A DNA stretch of 34,591 nt, taken from NCBI GenBank assembly GCA_003023365.1, contig PXTG01000097.1:1-34591 (forward strand), in the 5' to 3' direction. The notes beneath the pieces were generated by a model. It made no database searches and was not told where the DNA came from. It worked only from the letters and a program-made list of their open reading frames with translations. Both the position numbers and the translations under genes were made by a program. This stretch comes from Bacteroidetes bacterium QH_7_62_13. Lineage in GTDB: Bacteria; Bacteroidota; Rhodothermia; Rhodothermales; Salinibacteraceae. Positions 30,718-34,591 of this stretch are shown piece by piece; positions within the stretch are counted from its first letter, which is position 1; the number at the start of each line of letters is the position of its first letter.

Positions 30718-32223
30718 CTATGTGAGGTCGTACAGCGCCCCGAACTTGTCGTTCGCGTATCGCAGCCAGGGTTCGGCGGAGAGCGCCTCGCCGGTGACCC
30801 GCGCCAGCAGATCGGGGGCCTCCAGCTTCTGCCCGTGCCGGTGCACACGGGTCCGGAGCCAGTCGAGCAGGGGACCGAACTGCCCGTCGGCAATCCGGTC
30901 GTGGAGGCCGGGCACGTCGTCCTCAATGGCCTCCATGAGCTGGGCGGCGGTAAGGGTGCCGAGCGTGTAGGTGGGAAAGTAGCCGAACGAGCCCATCGAC
31001 CAGTGCACGTCCTGCAGTACGCCGTCGGCGTCGGTGTCGGGCACCACGCCGAGGGAGTCGTCCATCGCCTCGTTCCACAGCGTGGGGAGGTCGTTCACGG
31101 CCACCGAGCCGTCGATGAGGCCGCGCTCCAACTCGAAGCGAAGCATGACGTGGAGGTTGTACGTCACCTCGTCGGCCTCCACGCGGATGAGGGAGGGCTC
31201 CACCCGGTTGACGGCCCGGTAGAACGTATCGAGGCCCACGTCGTCGAGCGCCTCGGGAAACGTGTCCTGGAGTTTGGGAAAGTAGTGGCGCCAGAACGGG
31301 CGGCTGCGGCCGACGTGGTTTTCCCAAAGGCGGGCCTGCGACTCGTGCACGCCCAGCGAGGCGCCGTCGGCCAGCGGCGTGCGGGCCAGGCCCGGATCGA
31401 TGCCCTGCTCGTAGAGCGCGTGGCCGCCCTCGTGGATCATCGAGAAGAAGGCGGACGGGAGGTACGACTCGTCGTACCGCGTGGTGATGCGCACGTCGCC
31501 GGGCGAGAAGGACGTCGTGAACGGGTGGGCCGACACGTCCTGCCGCCCGCGATCGAAGTCGTAGCCCAGGTCGTCGAGGACGCGCTCGCCGAAGGCCTTC
31601 TGCTTCGGCTGCGGGTAGGACCGGCGGAGCACCTCGTCGTCGAGCTGCGGCGCGTCAGCGATGGCGTCGACCAGCGGCACGAGGTCCTCGCGCAGTGCCT
31701 CGAAGGTCGACGCCACCTCCGCCGTCGAGAGGCCCGGCTCAAACTCCTCCAGCAGGGCGTCGTAGGGCTCGTCGTCGTAGCCGATGGCCTCGGCCTTCTC
31801 CACCGACAGGTCCACGAGGGTCTCCAGGTGCGGCGCAAAGAGGGAAAAGTCGTCCTCCGTCCGCGCCTGCTTCCAGGCCTGCTTCGCCCGGGACGTGGCC
31901 GCCGAGAGCTCCGCCACGAGCGACGACGGCACGCGGGCCGCCCGGTCGTAGTCGCGCCGGGTTACCCGCACGAGGGCCGCGTCGTCGTCGAGCGGGTCGT
32001 CGGTCTCAACCGCGTCGGCGGCCCGGTCGAGCAGGGTGCCGGTCTCGTCGGACGCGAATCGCTCGTGGGCCATCGACTGGAGCGTGGAGAGCTGCTGGGC
32101 CCGCGCCTCCGCCCCGCCGTCGGGCATGTACGTCTCCTGGTCCCAGGCAAGCACCGCCGCCGCGGCTTTCAGGTCTTCGACGGGGGCGAGGTGGTCTCGA
32201 AGATCACTGAGAGGATCGGGCAT
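30718..32223 (-). CDS. M32 family carboxypeptidase (Taq type)
   Basis: The 501-residue length is standard for M32 metallo-carboxypeptidases, which remove C-terminal residues from peptides in the cytoplasm with a wide substrate range. The zinc motif HExxH is HEGGH (His264, Glu265, His268), followed by the third ligand Glu294 in GVHESQARLWEN. Other family blocks are the N-terminal AAVLAWDQETYMP, SAHPFTTSF, DVRITTRYDE, EADEVTYNLHVMLRFELERGL and MGSFGYFPTYTLG. The start is the ATG at 32223 (MPDPLSDLRDHLAPVEDL); the frame reaches a TTG at 32304 but that part is not family-like. The gene is convergent with the PKD lipoprotein and divergent from the shortened DUF5687 gene. A 629-codon frame on the other strand is its shadow. 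Confidence 0.95.
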   Translation of the reverse strand: MPDPLSDLRDHLAPVEDLKAAAAVLAWDQETYMPDGGAEARAQQLSTLQSMAHERFASDETGTLLDRAADAVETDDPLDDDAALVRVTRRDYDRAARVPSSLVAELSAATSRAKQAWKQARTEDDFSLFAPHLETLVDLSVEKAEAIGYDDEPYDALLEEFEPGLSTAEVASTFEALREDLVPLVDAIADAPQLDDEVLRRSYPQPKQKAFGERVLDDLGYDFDRGRQDVSAHPFTTSFSPGDVRITTRYDESYLPSAFFSMIHEGGHALYEQGIDPGLARTPLADGASLGVHESQARLWENHVGRSRPFWRHYFPKLQDTFPEALDDVGLDTFYRAVNRVEPSLIRVEADEVTYNLHVMLRFELERGLIDGSVAVNDLPTLWNEAMDDSLGVVPDTDADGVLQDVHWSMGSFGYFPTYTLGTLTAAQLMEAIEDDVPGLHDRIADGQFGPLLDWLRTRVHRHGQKLEAPDLLARVTGEALSAEPWLRYANDKFGALYDLT

Positions 32224-32380
32224 AGGAAGAGCGGGGGGAGGCTTGAAAAGAGAACAGCCGTCACAAACGTCGATTTGGGGCAAAGGTGCCGGTCCTTCAC
32301 GCAAAATGATGCGAATCTCACCGGCGGTACGGCTGTTCGGAACGGCGGATTCATCTCTTTCGCGACCGCTTCTGATCCCG

Positions 32381-33391
32381 ATGTCTTTCTGGTCGCTTCT
32401 ATCCCATCGCCTGCGGGCGTACTGGCGCGTGCCCTTTCGCGGGCGTCGACGTGGGAATGGGACTCGTCTCGCTGCTGGACGTATCGGGGAGCTCTTCGGC
32501 GGGGTCGTTCAGGGACACGTGCTTCCTACCTCGGTGGCCCTGGTCGGGCTCGCCGGCCTCGTTAGCGGGTACGCGCAGTGGCGGCGGGCGATGGCCGTCG
32601 ACCGCTCCCGGCACCGGTCTGCGTCCGGCGGGTCGGGCGAGTGGCTCGACCGGCTGGCGCGGCGCGGGCCGGCCTGGCGGGAGGCGGTGCTGGAGGTGCG
32701 GCTCCTGTGGCGCAACTCGCAAACTCGAATGTCGGCGTTCACGGCCGCCCTTCTTCCCATCATGGTCACAGCCTTTGCCTTCATTCCATTCGAGCTTGCA
32801 GATCTGCGGTCGATGTCGGGCGCGCAGTTGCTCAATGCAACATTCTTTCCGGGTCTCTTCGCGACGGGCGCATTCGCGATCTACCACGGCCAGAATCTAT
32901 TCAGCTACGAGGGCACCAGTGTCGAGTCAACGATGGCCTGTCCTGTGTCCGCCCGCACTCGGGTTTTGGGCAAGCTTCTTTTTCTGGAAGCAGGCACACT
33001 GACTTGCTTTCTGATTCCGCTCCCGTTTCTTCTGGCACGGCAAAGCCCGTTCCTCATCGTCCATACCTCCTTTTTCTTGTATAACGCCGGCGTTTTGGTA
33101 CCTGCCATAATTGCTGGTGCTTCCTTCAATCGAAAGGCACTCCCGATTGACGAGCGATCATTCAGCCAAACGAATTTTTCGGGCGGGCGCACAGCCATTA
33201 CGGTTCCTCTCTTCGGGGTGCCCTTCCTGTTCCTCTTCTCGCTCGATCGTCTCCTCTTCCAGTTCGGGGGGGTTGCCGGACTCGGTCTGCTCTTCCTGCT
33301 CGCCATGCCGACGTGGCTTCGCGGCCTCGCCCGGCTTTATGAATACAACCGCTACGCCATGATGCGCGGCTTTCGGGCATCGCGGGACTAG
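32381..33391 (+). pseudogene. Shortened DUF5687-type ABC permease, probably decayed
   Basis: From the ATG at 32381 the frame codes 336 residues, while intact DUF5687 permeases have roughly 480-500. The first 20 residues (MSFWSLLSHRLRAYWRVPF) resemble the start of the intact gene at 34357 (LLRHRVTSWRRDPS). In the next 30 codons the frame turns Arg/Gly-rich, whereas the neighbouring frame (from about 32448) reads DVGMGLVSLLDVSG, closer to the expected membrane helix, so a frameshift is likely. The sequence then joins directly to the mid-protein block VLEVRLLWRNSQTR and five or six later membrane helices, ending LARLYEYNRYAMMRGF. The N-terminal membrane half of about 150 residues is therefore missing. 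The C-terminal half is intact, so a short functional product cannot be excluded. Confidence 0.65.
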
Positions 33392-33449
33392 GGGCCGCTC
33401 TCCCAACGCGTGAAAAAGGAGATACACGGTCCGGCGGGCCGATTGGATG

Positions 33450-33478
33450 TTTGGGCGAGAAGCGCTATGATACTTTTG
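33450..33478 (+). promoter_or_regulatory. Bacteroidota-type promoter for the ABC ATPase gene
   Basis: TTTG at 33450-33453 and TACTTTTG at 33471-33478 match the Bacteroidota -33 (TTTG) and -7 (TAnnTTTG) elements exactly, with a 17-base spacer inside the known range. Transcription would begin near 33485, giving a leader of about 105 bases before the ATG at 33590. It lies just after the shortened permease gene, so the ATPase and the following permease have their own promoter. Confidence 0.7.
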
Positions 33479-33589
33479 GCTTGTCCGAAACACGCACGAA
33501 GAGATCGGAAATCCGTCCTGCCGTTCACGTCTCTGTGCTGGACGGAGGGCCCAAACGACGGTTCTTCTCGGTCACATACCGGATCCACG

Positions 33590-34321
33590 ATGCGCCTGAC
33601 GACTCATTCACTTGCGAAGCGCTACGACAACTTCGACCTGTCAATTCCCGACCTCGAGATCGAGTCGGGGACAGCCTTCGGCCTCGTCGGCAACAACGGG
33701 GCGGGCAAGACGACCTTCCTCCGCCTCGTCCTCGACCTCATCCGGGCCGACGACGGCGAGGTGCGGCTCGGCGGCGACCCGGTGGCCAACACGTTCGACT
33801 GGAAGACGCGCACTGGTTCGTACCTCGGCCCCTCGTTCCTGATTGACTTCCTCACGCCAGACGAGTACTGGCACTTCGTGGGCCAGACCTACGATCTGAG
33901 CGAGGCGACGGTGAACGAGCGGCTGGCCCAGTTCGACGACTTCTACGTCGACGAGCCAATCGGGGCGACGACGAAGTACATCCGCGACCTCTCAACCGGC
34001 AACAAGAACAAGGCGGGACTCGTCGCCGCGCTGCTGCCCAAGCCGGACCTGCTGATTTTCGACGAGCCGTTCGCGAGCCTGGACCCGCGGTCGCAGATTC
34101 AGCTCAAGGAGCTCTTGCAGGAGCGGCGCGGGGAGGCGACGATGCTCATCTCCAGCCACGACCTCGGCCACGTCACCGACGTGAGCGATCGGATTGCAAT
34201 TCTGGAGGACGGGGAGATCGTGCGCGACGAGCCGACGGATCCGGACACGCTGGAGGACCTGACCACCTACTTCGCCGAGGCGATTCGGCCAAACGAAGAG
34301 GAGCCCGTTGAGGCGGCGTAA
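33590..34321 (+). CDS. ABC transporter ATPase, partner of DUF5687 permease
   Basis: The 243-residue ATPase has Walker A GNNGAGKT at about residues 34-41, a Q-loop-region stretch TRTGSYLGPSF, and the signature STGNKNKAGLVAALL. The signature is unusual: LSxGxKxK rather than LSGGQ, as in the CcmA/NatA-like ATPases that pair with this permease group. Walker B is LLIFDEPFASLDP and the switch His lies in LISSHD. The start is the ATG at 33590 (MRLTTHSLAKRYDNFDLSI); the frame runs upstream to 33410 but includes the promoter region. The permease gene begins 35 bases after its stop, so the two should form one exporter. The transported substance is unknown. Confidence 0.93.
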   Translation: MRLTTHSLAKRYDNFDLSIPDLEIESGTAFGLVGNNGAGKTTFLRLVLDLIRADDGEVRLGGDPVANTFDWKTRTGSYLGPSFLIDFLTPDEYWHFVGQTYDLSEATVNERLAQFDDFYVDEPIGATTKYIRDLSTGNKNKAGLVAALLPKPDLLIFDEPFASLDPRSQIQLKELLQERRGEATMLISSHDLGHVTDVSDRIAILEDGEIVRDEPTDPDTLEDLTTYFAEAIRPNEEEPVEAA

Positions 34322-34356
34322 GCACGACGGTCTTCTCCAACTTGCCCCCGACTGCG

Positions 34357-34591
34357 ATGGACGCCCTTTTCGTTTTGCTCCGGCACCGCGTCACGAGCTG
34401 GCGCCGCGACCCGTCGTGGGGAACGGGGACCGTGGTCGGTCAACTCGTGCTGCTGGCCCTGCTTCTCTTCTTCCTGCTTCCCCTCGGTGCCCTCGGCTAC
34501 GTGCTGGGCGACGTGCTGCGGGAGCTGTACCCGGACGCGAGCGCCCTCCGCCTGATTAACGGCGGGATGTTGTACCTGGTGCCCCTCCTGA
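34357..34591 (+). CDS. DUF5687 family ABC permease, N-terminal part
   Basis: Only the first 78 codons are in the window; the gene runs off the right edge. The start MDALFVLLRHRVTSWRRDPS is followed by a strong transmembrane helix (VGQLVLLALLLFFLLPLGAL) and a second one beginning at LINGGMLYLVPLL, as expected for the N-terminus of DUF5687 permeases of Bacteroidota. It follows the ATPase after 35 bases and is evidently its intact membrane partner. Its start aligns with that of the shortened gene at 32381, showing that the two permeases are paralogues. Confidence 0.85.
   Translation, partial: MDALFVLLRHRVTSWRRDPSWGTGTVVGQLVLLALLLFFLLPLGALGYVLGDVLRELYPDASALRLINGGMLYLVPLL

Noticed and set aside
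30676-32565. 629-codon open frame on the plus strand over the M32 gene
   Set aside because: The composition (Arg/Val/Glu/Gly repeats) is that of an antisense shadow; the minus-strand frame holds HEGGH and all M32 blocks.
1-34591. CRISPR array, tRNA, rRNA, integrase, prophage or toxin-antitoxin genes
   Set aside because: No regularly spaced repeats, tRNA-like cloverleaf or matching protein families were seen anywhere in the window.

Overview
The window reads as chromosomal DNA of a high-GC, salt-adapted member of the Bacteroidota/Rhodothermota group, most like Salinibacter and its relatives. This is an inference from several signs. Proteins are strongly acidic even when they are housekeeping enzymes. 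Starts lack Shine-Dalgarno sequences. At least one promoter fits the Bacteroidota pattern TTTG-N17-TAnnTTTG. There is a type IX secretion (T9SS) C-terminal sorting domain remnant, DUF5687 ABC permeases, and many LxGC-type lipoproteins. No phage, integrase, intact insertion sequence, CRISPR array, tRNA or rRNA was seen.

Layout. 1-5.8 kb: the 3' end of a phasin-like gene converges on a wax ester synthase/diacylglycerol acyltransferase (WS/DGAT). On the minus strand upstream of the latter lie a DUF445 membrane protein and an mlaE-mlaF-mlaD set (ABC lipid transport between the membranes), so this stretch deals with lipids, storage and envelope. 6-7.4 kb: radA, divergent from mlaE. 7.7-9.7 kb: an ECF sigma factor, a frameshifted anti-sigma-like membrane gene and a periplasmic coiled-coil protein, which look like one stress-response unit. 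9.9-12 kb: an AMIN/Amidase_3 cell-wall amidase and a lipoprotein. 12-16 kb: ridA, mnmA, a small lipoprotein overlapping mnmA, and an rtcB-like RNA ligase whose metal site is altered. 16-19 kb: two orphan OmpR-type response regulators facing each other, then an M42 aminopeptidase.

19-24.3 kb is the most accessory-looking part. It holds a decayed T9SS-sorted protein, a serpin lipoprotein, an ATP-grasp ligase whose tail overlaps a membrane metallophosphoesterase on the other strand, and a sulfotransferase. 24.4-28.4 kb: a class II DAHP synthase (first step of the shikimate pathway), divergent from a response regulator/histidine kinase pair that has a long inverted repeat between the two genes. 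28.4-30.6 kb: a dispersed repeat, then a large acidic lipoprotein with a PKD domain and duplicated spondin_N-like modules, closed by a clear intrinsic terminator. 30.7-34.6 kb: an M32 carboxypeptidase, a shortened DUF5687 permease that is probably a pseudogene, an ABC ATPase with its own Bacteroidota-type promoter, and the start of an intact DUF5687 permease.

No single unmistakable new defence or mobile system is present. The observations most worth following are the RtcB with a replaced bridging cysteine, the frameshifted anti-sigma gene, the duplicated spondin_N lipoprotein, the ATP-grasp/phosphoesterase/sulfotransferase cluster, and the decayed DUF5687 copy next to an intact one.
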